Shown here piece by piece: positions 50,801 to 61,300 of a stretch of 64,000 nt of DNA (position 1 is its first letter; the number at the start of each line of letters is the position of its first letter). Source of the DNA: Pelodera strongyloides. Lineage: Eukaryota > Nematoda > Chromadorea > Rhabditida > Rhabditidae. The notes below the pieces were generated by a model. It had not been told where the DNA came from. It ran no database searches and worked only from the letters and a program-made list of their open reading frames with translations. The DNA is taken from assembly GCA_036852015.1 (NCBI GenBank), contig JAANDG010000248.1:124001-188000 (forward strand), written 5' to 3'. The position numbers and the translations under genes were made by a program.

Positions 50801-52794
50801 GAGAAGTATTTTTCCGGTAATCACGGGCCTAAAACTCCGTTCTGCGCATAAAGATCACCATTTAAGCGAAGAAGTTATCAGGAAAGTATAACGGAAAATG
50901 CTTTCAGATTGATGTTTGGAGTTTTGGTGTGATTCTGTGGGAGTTATGCACACGCTATCTTCCTTATGATGGTCTCTCGGAGACAGAAGTCTATCTTAGG
51001 ACTGCGGATAGGTGAGCTGACTATTGAGGAATATATATTGTTTGTGAATGCCTACCTAAGATATATCGACAACGTTACGCCAGTTGTTTGACAATATTTG
51101 ATGTTAAAACATAGTGAGCACGGTCCTGCCGCGAGGTTACTCTGTCTGAGAATCGATCGGTCACATATTGCGTAAAAATCAATGTTAAAAATGGAATTAG
51201 AACTGATTTATTCTGTTAACCTTGGCAGCTAATCTGTTTTATATTCTGAGACGAAATTGCACGTAACGAACGTGCCACTTTCACGTGACACAACGTGACA
51301 CACCCATTGACACTTTCAGGGAACTCAAGCTCCCGGACCTCCCGGCGCTACCTGTGGAAATTCGTTCACTGATTAACCGTTGTCTCTCATTCGAGCCCAA
51401 GGATCGTCCCTCATTTGAAGAGATAAAAGACGATCACTGGACGGATGCAAGTTGCGCGATCAGACGGAACAAAAATGTATGTCTAAAGACTAAACTCCCC
51501 ATCTATCTGGAGTCTCGATAACCCGCTGTGACACCTCTATGCAGCTGTCTGGCTCATCCTGTAGAAAATAGCCTCGGGCTCGCGTGAAAATTATTAGCTG
51601 ATGCTGGGCCGCAAAAAAAAAGAGGTTCGTCGAGGGCAGCACACCCCCACCGTAATGTGTATCCTATCAGCCAAAGTACGCCCTCTTTCGGCCCGCATAA
51701 CATCCATTATTTTTCTTTCAGAATTGGCCTAAGATAGCTGAGGATTGTCACGAATTTGCAAAATCGCATCACTATGCGCCAAGGAGCTTACGGAATTCGC
51801 TGGATAACACCGTGATTGCTAGAAGTTCCATTGAATCATTGCAGCTTAGCGATGCCCCGGAGATGTCCGCGGAGGTAATTTTTCCAGAAAAAACGTAGAG
51901 AGAGATATATTCCTTTCCTGTAGAGTGCGGATCTGTGCCTGATTTTTATGATTAAAGTAAAACTAAATTAATTATCATTTTAAACGAGGCTAGAAGGAAG
52001 TTGCACCTAATTACTGCGTAATATGCTCTCCCGGTTCCGAGTCTACATAATTACTTTAGGAGGTCGCAGCTCCACTGCATCAAACCAATGTGGCCAACCA
52101 AACGCCCGCTCCTGGACCTCCTCTATCGGTCGAAAATTCGATAGTCGAGGTTCTATAGTAACCATATACAAATCACTTTAGAAAACGACGAGAAACATAG
52201 ACAATCAGTTTAATTGTTTAATGTAGTATAGGTAGCTGTACTTTATAAGTGGATCTGTGCCTGTTTTTATTATGAATCTTAAATTCTTATTATGAATCTT
52301 AAGTTTTTATAGCTAAACCAATTATCAATTTAAACGAGGAGCAAAATTACTTCCTAGTATGCTATCAGTGTTCAGAGTATACATAATAACTTTAGGAGGT
52401 CGCAGCTCCATTGCATCAAACCAATGTGGCCAACCAACCGCCCGCTCCTGGACCTCCTCAATCGGTCGAAAATTCGATAGTCGAGGTACTATAGTAACCA
52501 CATACAAATCACTTTAGAAAACGACGCCGAAACATAGACAATCAGTTTAATTGTTTAATTGCGTAACTTAACCAAAAGGCGAAGATGAACCGCCCAGCAG
52601 TGGTGGAGCACTTCCTTCTCTGGGAAGTGGAAGGAGGGAGATACGTTGGCCCTTTTCGATTATCAATAGTCTCGTAATGTGGCTTCATTCAATGGTATTT
52701 GTTTTTTTTTGTCTAGAATCTACCCGGTGCTTCGAACGGCGCACCTTTGCAACCTGTCGCTCCTCGTCAGTTAAGGGCAGCGTGGGAGTGGTAG
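47885..52794 (+). CDS. K2: DFA-motif kinase with a duplicated exon
   Basis: Fourteen exons close in phase to 555 aa: 47885-47982, 48160-48310, 48529-48692, 49167-49282, 49414-49528, 49811-49874, 50087-50211, 50462-50624, 50908-51011, 51320-51476, 51722-51874, 52060-52149, 52396-52485, 52717-52794. It is very close to K1 exon by exon, with the same unknown N-terminal domain. Kinase motifs are FGHGGDATVYKG (first loop Gly kept), VAIK, HRDLKTAN, TDFARAK (DFA, not DFG) and GYMAPE. Exon 12 is present twice in tandem, both copies 90 nt and in frame, so 525 or 555 aa can be made. Intron 5 has a GC donor in good context (GCAAGT at 49529). The acceptor-TAATT-ATG start is as in K1. Catalytic activity cannot be told from sequence: Lys, HRD Asp, Asn and DFx Asp are all present. 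Confidence 0.85.
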
Positions 52795-53159
52795 AAAAAC
52801 TAATATATTCTTACTGAAACTCGATGTAGCTATCGGCTGATAGACAGATAGAGTTATTATAGACCACGTAAGTATGCGTCATCTGCGTCTTTGCAAACAT
52901 AATATCTACTATAATATATTGTTAGTGTTTATCCAAAGACAAGTGCTCAAAACTCGAAGTGTGTGTTTAAAATAGTATAGGATGAGCCGATGAGCTAATT
53001 ATATTAGATGAACTGCTAGTGTCTGATAACTTTATATGTTCATATCAGTTTGTTTGTATTAATTTTTTCTTTCAATAATTCGTTTTTTCTGTTGTTCTCC
53101 TGTTGCTGTGTAGTTCATTATTTGTTCGTGTCTTTTTCGGTTTACATTTTTTACTTCTG

Positions 53160-53165
53160 AATAAA
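53160..53165 (+). terminator. Poly(A) signal of K2
   Basis: AATAAA in CTTCTGAATAAAGTATTC, the counterpart of the K1 signal, 366 bases after the stop. Confidence 0.7.
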
Positions 53166-53510
53166 GTATTCACATAAACTGTTTAGCGCCTTTGCTCTCC
53201 TTAATCCACGCTATTCGCTTTTTCCCATATGACGCCATGACCCCTTTTTGTACAAACAGACCGTTTTTTTTTGTGTGAACATGTTTGCAAACAGTCGCTA
53301 GAAAAAATGACAATTTCCCTTCAAGAAACTCATTATGCTGTTTATTTTTTTTGCCAACTCTGTTAATATTGTCAGCAATATGTTTATTTATTTGAAGTGA
53401 AGACCCTCGTGACCTCTCGGCTTCCGTTATTCGTCTACCTTTCTATCTTCGCTTTCGCTTAGGAATTATGCCCGATACCGTTGAATTGACTGTGCTCATA
53501 CCGGTGAACA

Positions 53511-54088
53511 GAGGCCGTTTTCACCAACATTTACTTCTGTCATAAATTTTTGACCATCAAAAAGGTACTTAGGTTAAGTAAATTTATGACTGAAGTACGC
53601 TACCACACGCTTTTTGATGGATTTCACCAACATTTACTTTTTTTGAAGGAAGGCGTTGGATAACATCTAGATTAGTTTTTAAAACGAATATGCAATACAT
53701 CTAAGTAATTACCAATAGTTATTTACCATGTAAACAAGAAATAGTTAAATAATCAAGAGTGTAATCAGTTTGCTAATATGTGAAATTTGTTCCAAAAACT
53801 GAAATCATTGCTACCTAATGTTAACAAAGCTTATTTACCATAAAAACCATACAATTATTAAAAAGTTGACTTCATCAGCTCTCATAATGGAGAAAAAACC
53901 GAAGTACGGGGATACTTCCACCTTTTTGGTCTAAGTACGCCTCCCATGCTATAGGCGTACTTCTGTCAAAAAGGTACTTAACCTAAGTACCTTTTTGACA
54001 GAAGTAAATGTTGGTGAAACCGGAAGTACCGCGCGCTTTTGACTGAAGTCCCTTTTTGACAGAAGTAAATGTTGGTGAAAACGGCCTC
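53511..54088. repeat. Inverted-repeat element inside K3 exon 1
   Basis: GAGGCCGTTTTCACCAACAT and ATGTTGGTGAAAACGGCCTC are exact inverses. Internal copies of the terminal word (CACCAACATTTACT at about 53630, its inverse at about 54000) suggest stacked or nested termini. Noncoding. Confidence 0.85.
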
Positions 54089-54415
54089 AGACCCAACGGA
54101 GAGGCCATTCACATAATAAATTGAATATGAGGGTGCGAAATGGTACAGACAACATTTATTTTGTCACTTCTCTTGTTATTTTGTTCTTGTCGTTATATCA
54201 AGAAGTTTAGTCTCGACTCATTACCACATTTACCACATTATGGTTTAATAATCGAGCCATAAAATCCAGTCTCGAGTCCCTCCTTATCCCATAGATACGG
54301 ACTACTGCTACTGGTAGCGTTACTCTGCTGTTACTCATGTTAAAATGATAGGTTCACTGGGATTTGAACCTTTTGAATGCTTTCTATTGATAGTATGGCC
54401 GAAAACCTTCACAAT

Positions 54416-54756
54416 GCGAAAATTACATAAAATTACCTCTTCTCCCCGAGGTAGGAGAGCTTGCTCAAAAATCTAAACTACCTCGAATTTATAAAACAAT
54501 TGGAGTAGCGCAGCCTAGCTAAATGGGAAATAGCGTGACAGGGTTGGAGTGCAGAGATTGTTGTGATAGAGAGATGGTGATAAAGGGGCCCTGTATCTTC
54601 TAGCGTCTCCAGCCCTGCTGCGCTATTTCCCACTTACCACAGCTGCGGTACTCCAATTATTTTATAAATTCGAGGTAGTTTAGCCTTTTGAGCAAGCTCT
54701 CCTACTTCGGGGAGCAAAGGAAATTTACTGCAATTTTCGCATTTTGACCGTCATAC
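54416..54756. repeat. Inverted-repeat element in K3
   Basis: AATGCGAAAATTACAT and TACTGCAATTTTCGCATT, then GGTAGGAGAGCTTGCTCAAAA with its inverse, CTACCTCGAATTTATAAAA with its inverse, and GCGCTATTTCCCA pairs make a hairpin of about 340 bp. Confidence 0.8.
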
Positions 54757-55394
54757 GAGGAGGTGTACGAGTGTGAACTTCAACGCCGTACCTTCTAGTG
54801 AGTAAAGATTGTTTAGGTCTTGCGAATACTAATTCGAGGACGATGTCCTCACTGTTATGTAAATTGCAATAAAAGGTACGAAGAAATGCCCGATCTGGAT
54901 GCGTGGAAATATTCAACACGAAATCAGTTCATTATTTCGAGAGGGAATATGCCGAATATTGCCACGGTCAGTGTTCGCTTTTTATATTCTGTCTGTGGCC
55001 AACATGTTTTTGTTTACGTTGGAGGGGGCGGGGGCGGGGTCGTTCATCCATAAAATATGCGGATGAACGAGGATTTTTGTAAGTTTCCATCAACCTCAAG
55101 TAGATTAGGAACGTAGTCAATGCTTCAAGTTCGAGGTGTTAGGTGTTGCCATGAAATATGTATATCACAACTTCCAGGAGATAAATGCTGAAAAAACGGC
55201 GTAGTATCATGCGCGAGAATGGCGTGCCACTACTGGCGTATCAAAAAAAACAGTGTGTGCGCGGCGACAAATCCATAAATATGCAGATGAACGAGGATTT
55301 TGTAAAGGTTCCTGTCCACATTATGGAGATTGAGAACTTACTACCGTAAGAATTCGTTTTTTTTTCTGTTACTTCAGCGTCAAGGTCGATTTGA

Positions 55395-55765
55395 CACCTG
55401 CGAGTCCCACGTTGCGTTCCATTGTACACGATTCCTGGCGAGGCTTTGCTAGGAGGTACATAGGATACCGGTCTTCTTAGCACAACGGAATAGAATTGAA
55501 TCAGCCCATCGCATGGGAGGTCTTCCTCGGGGGCGTTTGTAATTGTACGGCCTCCATTCGGTCAGCTCTCTTGTCCACCGATTGTCAGTGCGCCGCATGA
55601 TGTGTCCTGCCCATCTGTGCTTCGAACAGTTCACTCGATCCACAGCGTCGTGAACTTGTGTGAATTTTCGAAGATCGGTATTGTGGAGGTTTTGTTCTCG
55701 TTGTTGGCGGAGCGTTATTCCAACCATACTTCGCTCGATGTTCGCTTGGGTTACTCGCAACTACT
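55395..55765 (-). mobile_element. RTE-type LINE fragment inside K3 exon 4
   Basis: The minus frame 55760-55449 reads like the C-terminus of endonuclease-reverse transcriptases of the RTE type: RVTQANIERSMVGITL, HRWAGHIMRR, RWTRELTEWRP and RPRGRPPMRWADS. The catalytic domain is absent. It interrupts the K3 exon carrying the glycine loop. Confidence 0.75.
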
Positions 55766-56345
55766 CATAGGAGACGTGATTCTAAGGAAGTCTCAAGAAA
55801 CCATCCTTGGTTACGGAGGTGACGCAACGGTTTATAAAGGAGAAAAAACATAACATAAAGAGGTTAAGCATGCAATGTAATTTACTACCAATGAGACTCT
55901 TTTGTGACATACGAGTGTGGCGGATAATCCTTCTATTTTCAAAATGCAATTAGCGTCTACTGACCCGTAACAATTGCGACTACTGTCCCATGAGGCATCT
56001 TATAGACGATATTTGGACTGAAGCAAGTTATGCGATCAGAAAGAAACAAAAGGTATGCTTAAACAACATGGCCGATGTGTCCCCCATCCCATATCTGTAG
56101 GACGAGCAAGGAACACAGGAAATGTTTTCAAGCGCATGAAGCTCCAAAGTTTTGATGGACTGTGTGATGACCAACCCAGTCCGGCCGACCCACGTATACG
56201 GTATACAGTAACGTTACGGAAAGCGTGATCAGTTGCCTTTATCTGAATTTTCAAAATTGGCATAAGCTTGCCGCAGCTTGTCACAAATTTGTCACATCGT
56301 ATTACTATGCACCGAGGAGCATACGAGGACCCGTGGATAACATAG

Positions 56346-56625
56346 TAGCCCGTATTCTCGCGTCACTGGTAGGCCTCCCAATTGGGAATGACCAACCAGT
56401 GGGAGAAAAAGCGCTAATTCTGGTGTATTGGTAAAGGGCGCGTCGCTTGTCGCGGTTTCCCAATTGGTAGCGGATTGGGAGGGTTGTTGCATGCATTAAG
56501 CCTACCAGAGGAGATTACCACTACCAGAGCCTACCACTGGTAGGCCTCTCCCATTTCTACCAGAGGAGATTGGGAATGGCCTACCAAAATGCCTTTCCCA
56601 AAGTGGCGCTAGCATACGGGCCAAT
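56346..56625. repeat. Inverted-repeat insertion in the K3 exon 11 relic
   Basis: GCCCGTATTCTCGCG on the left and CGCTAGCATACGGGC on the right are near inverses. The interior repeats GGTAGGCCT, CTACCAGAGGAGATT and CCCAATTGG words in both directions. Confidence 0.6.
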
Positions 56626-56960
56626 GACTACTGCGTCTACCGGAGGCTCCATCGAAACTCCGGTGCTTAGCGACAATCCTGTTTTGTCTATGGAGGTAAT
56701 TATTGGAAGAAACCCGCTTCACTTACTTTATTCCGTTCCGTTGTGCAGTTGTTACATTATTAATCTAGTAAGTCAGAGAAGAGAACTGGGTTGAAATGGG
56801 CGTAACTTGAGAATACGGTGCGTTACGCGTGAACTTACAAGCATTGAAACAAACTATAGTATTTTATATAATAGTACTTGCCAGTGTTTCCAGAATCTAC
56901 CGGGACCCTCAAAGGAAGACTCGCTGCTGGAAAACTACCACGGGAATGGGTCAAACAATA

Positions 56961-58379
56961 TCCTTCTTTAGTAGATCGCAATGTAGTTATGGGCCAAAGG
57001 ATGAGGCTCACGAACAACGAGTGCTCAATTTTCGACATAACATGGTAAAAGGTGAGAATAAAAATGCACAAGAAAGCACAACAAAACACCTTGAATAAAA
57101 TAAGTATTGCATCAAATCTCCAAAGCAACATAAAAAAAAGAGAAATTGTAAATCGGCATAATGTTTGAAGCCTTTTATGATATCTGAAAATCAAAACTGA
57201 AATTGTTGCGCAAGTTTAACCAGGCAAGCACTGTTTCTCTTCAAAAAGAAAGCAAGGGCAACTCGCGTTTCTTCGATTTACTCCTTTTTTTATAGCTCCT
57301 CAATTCCTCATTTGGCTTTAAATGGACTATTTGGCTGTTTGTGATCTTGTTCTCTTCTCGATTTATCTCTTTTTTATTGGCAAGACATTGTTCAAGTTAA
57401 AATTGGAGCTAGCCACCGAAATGACCTCTTTTTTGGATCTACATCATGTATTTTGCTGGCCCCCATTTGTTTAAATCATTCTATTTTTAAACTTATCCTT
57501 ATGCATGGTTGAATATAATAGATGTCATAAAGCCCCACTGACAGTCCGTTTCCTTGTTGTGAATCAGCCTTAATGGATTAATTTTTGTAGAAGTATCATT
57601 ATTTGTTTTCATCATTAATTCAATTGCTGCTGAATATCTTTCATCATATTGATGCACGCATTTTAATGTATTAATGAATATAATATATATAAATCGATAC
57701 TCAAAATTGTTGCGCAATGTATTTCTCAGCTGCTTCTCTCGTTCGGGTGGTGAGTTCAGTGTAATTTCCCTTTATATGTTCAGTGTAAGTATCCCTTGAA
57801 ATTTTTTAATTCGCGTATGTTATAACACAGTTCCACCATTACATATGATAGTGCATGCTCAATAAAGAGGCGCCATAGAAAAAGGACTGCAGACACCGAG
57901 AGACCAGACAACGAGATTGGATAGACCACGAGAGGAAGGGCTTCGCACCGGTCGGAATTTCCGAAAAGTTTGTCTGAAAAACTTCCCCAGTGCGAATGTA
58001 GGTGAACTTTGGTTTGTATATATTGTAATAAACAAGTGTTATATTAATTATGAACATATCGTAAATATAGGATTACTCTCATGGGTCTGACCCTCTAAAA
58101 GTGGGGTTTGAGAAAAATTAACCTGACGCTTAAAAAAATTCAACGTGTTTATAACCATTCTGAGCTGATATAATCTAAGTAATTTTCACGTATTTTTTCA
58201 AATCTCAAACTTTAGGTGTGACCAAATTCTGGAAAACTATTTTTTACCATAAGCCTAACGCTTTCATTTTAGTCTTATTGTGAGTCATCGACGAACAAAA
58301 AATGGGTCCGACCTTTTGTGTCGTCCTTTTCCATATTGTGCTTTGCAGCTATGCCTATTCAACGTATTGAATTGAGATC
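56961..58379. other. Between K3 and K4, no gene recognised
   Basis: AT-rich, with an eroded half of a family C element at about 57995-58098 (TTGGTTTGTATATATTGTAA; TCGTAAATATAGG). No coding motif. Confidence 0.4.
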
Positions 58380-61300
58380 ATGACGAGTTCTGGGAATGAC
58401 ACAGGCTTTCGTTGGCCTCCAAGACCTGTCGGTATGTTTAGAGTGAATATAAACCTAAGTTTGTATGTTGGACTTAAAGGGGCGCCATTTGTCACGTCAT
58501 GTGCTTTTTAGCTGGAAAATATATAGAACATTGTCTTGAATGAAATCAGACAGAAAAGCTGATTTCACCAAGCAATTTACCGACGAAAAAAAGTCGCCCA
58601 AGGTCAAGCAAATGCCACAAATTAAAAAAAAACAGTTCGGATCGGACAAGTGATCAGGATTATGATAGCGTTTCATTTGCTTTCCTACAATTTTTTTCCA
58701 ACACTCACTCTTTTTTCTTTTCTACATATCATTCAGGTAATGAAAATATCGAAAAGGGACAAAAATACGGCCGCGTCGATATAAAAAGAGCATTAGGTTT
58801 AGAAGATGACGTTGCAAACTCACGACAAAATACAGTTAAAGCGAAAAACTGTTTCAAACTTTCAAAAGGCTGGCGTACCCGTGGCACACGCTTTGGTTGG
58901 ACCTTCGTGTCCCTGTTAAGGCCTTGCTAAATCTCTTGTGTCTTGCGCACTTTTATGCCCTTCGTCTTTCTCTATAGCTTTGCGATCCTTTAGTGTTCGT
59001 TGAGTTAGCGCTGCAAGTTCCGGTCGATATGGAAAATGGAGAGGGGATATGGACGGCAGAACTTGAATGTAAAGGCGCCAAATGGTATTTTTCCTCACTA
59101 AAGGGAGAGGCCCATCAAAGTAAACCTATATTTACGAGCAGTTATACGGTACACATATACGATGTGCGCATCGGAAAAGTCCTCGAGGTTGAGAGTAGGT
59201 GAAATTTGGTTTGTGTATATTGTAATAAAAATGCTTTATATACATTGTGAACATTTCGTAAATATAGGTTTAGTTTGATGGGCCTGTCGGGCCTAACTTG
59301 ATGAGCCTAACTATTTCTTGATTTACCGCAAACACGATCACTTTATGGTAGAATGAGTGGCACAGTGCTCACGGTTAGACTTCCCTATACTGGTCGCAAT
59401 GAATTACACACTTTATAAACGTTGCGCTTTCAAGTATGTATACACTCCAAAAACCGACTCTGTCCAAACCCGAAGAATTGCCGACTCTTGATACAATTCG
59501 CTTCGTTTCAGGTCCTGCGAGTACAAATTCGAGAATAATGTACTTTATGGTCACGTAACTTGCAATCGAAGATACGAAGAAATGTCTGATCGCCAGATGT
59601 GGAAATATACTGCACGAAACCAGTTCTGTCTTCCGGAGGGTTTGCAGACTGTAGGTGTCTCAGTAGACATACAGGAAAGTGAAACCCCCGGTATGGACCC
59701 GATTTTTTCGAAGGACTTGATACGGGCCATGGCGGGGCCTTTGTTTTCCCATGTTTTCCATGCAGTAGGTGGTTCAGAAGGTCAGGCTCACGAAAAAGAA
59801 CACGTTCCTATCCCTTTACTTTATTCATTAATACAAATATATAGGCGAGTTTTCAGGTTTTACAAGAAGCTAAATCGGTGTATTGCATGCGTGACGGCGG
59901 AGTACCGCCATTGGCCTATCGTGAATGGGTCCGCGACCGGGGACGTCTCCAAGCCTATGCTGATGAACGAGGCTTTTGTGAGGTCGTCGTCAAAATCATG
60001 GATATCGAGAATTTATTACCGTGAGCATCTTACTATAAAATGAAACATAATATACTTGTTTGGTTGCTTGTTTGTTCGTTTGGTGACCGGCCAACGACGG
60101 TTTTTCTGTGGATTCGAACAATTATTTCGCGTGCCTGTGACGTGTGACATGTATCAAAACGTCCTGGGACATGGGAAACTAAGAAACTATCCAAAGAATA
60201 TTCCCATTGAAACCACCAACCCACCCGGCGAGGGAATCATGGACGATCCTTCCTACCCTTGCCCGTAGACGTCGAGCAATTTGTCATCTGGAACTCGTGT
60301 CCTACTCAGGATCTATGCGGAACATCACTAGCAAACTTTGAATTTGAACCTCCTTGAACACAGATACACGAGCTTGAAGCGAAAAAGATTTATTTATTTC
60401 ATATTAAAGGAACGCCGTCACGATAAATTTGTCATTTTTATTTGATTTTCATTAAATATAGGATGGTGTGAAGGAAAATATGGTATCAATATGAAGTTAA
60501 AGAGAAGCGAACTCAGGGAGATAATTCACTGAGAATGGGAGTGACTGGATAACAATATATTGTGAATGAAAGCAATTGCCCGGATTGCGGCCGAGATTGA
60601 ATACCCTGCAGTGACAGCATACCACAATTGTCTAACACTGCAGGGTATTTATTATATTATAATGAGCCTTTGCCCGGACAATTGCGTATCTACTGTAGAC
60701 GAGTAACTCCCATTCTCGGTGATTTCTCTCCCCGAGTTTGTTTTCCTTTAAATTGGTATTGGTATCTAATGTTTTCTCATAACTTCCTATATTTAATGAA
60801 AATTAAATAAAAATTGCGAAAATATCGTGAAAATAATCCAATCATTTTATGTTTAGTGTGCATCTGAATACTGATGACGTCATTCTAAATAAGTCGCAGC
60901 AAACGTACCTTGGGCGCGGTGGAGACGCTGCAGTTTTTAAAGGAGAGTACAAAGGTTGGTCAATTAGCTTGTTACTTCCCAGTAAGCTTTATTTGTGGTT
61001 TGAATAAAAAAGCACACTTATTGTTAGCATATATGAATGCGGTTGTCAGCATACGTTCATGAAACCACCGACCGTTATATAGTTTTAACATTAAGGAGTT
61101 GCCGTTGCCATCAAGGAATTCCACGCCCGAGAGATCGGCATCGGAGGCAAGGATTACTTCCTGGAAGAACTGGAACGATTCAAAAAATTACACCATCCAA
61201 ATATAGTGGAGCTCATGTCAGTGACCATTTACTTTCACAGTAACAACAAATTATAGAGAAGGTAAACATAAAACAGTGTTTTTTTTCAGTGGTTTTGTTG

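Larger units (their letters stand above)
53468..56960 (+). pseudogene. K3: shattered kinase copy
   Basis: The start MPDTVELTVLIPV is recognisable behind TTAG-GAATT, but exon 1 is split at 53511 by a 578-bp inverted-repeat element. The exon 2 relic (54817-54966) has TAC-TAA and a 1-base loss. The exon 3 relic (55178-55345) is frameshifted. Exon 4 is invaded by an RTE fragment and keeps only SQETILGYGGDATVYKGE (about 55766-55846). Exons 5-9, with the catalytic residues, are missing. Exon 10 keeps WTEASYAIRK (about 56010-56052). Exon 11 (about 56256) has a mutated acceptor and an internal insertion at 56346-56625. An exon 13-like acceptor follows at about 56890. It cannot encode a kinase. Confidence 0.85.

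Noticed and set aside
54350..54375. B-box-like GGGATTTGAACC
   Set aside because: No A box or tRNA fold around it; a chance match.
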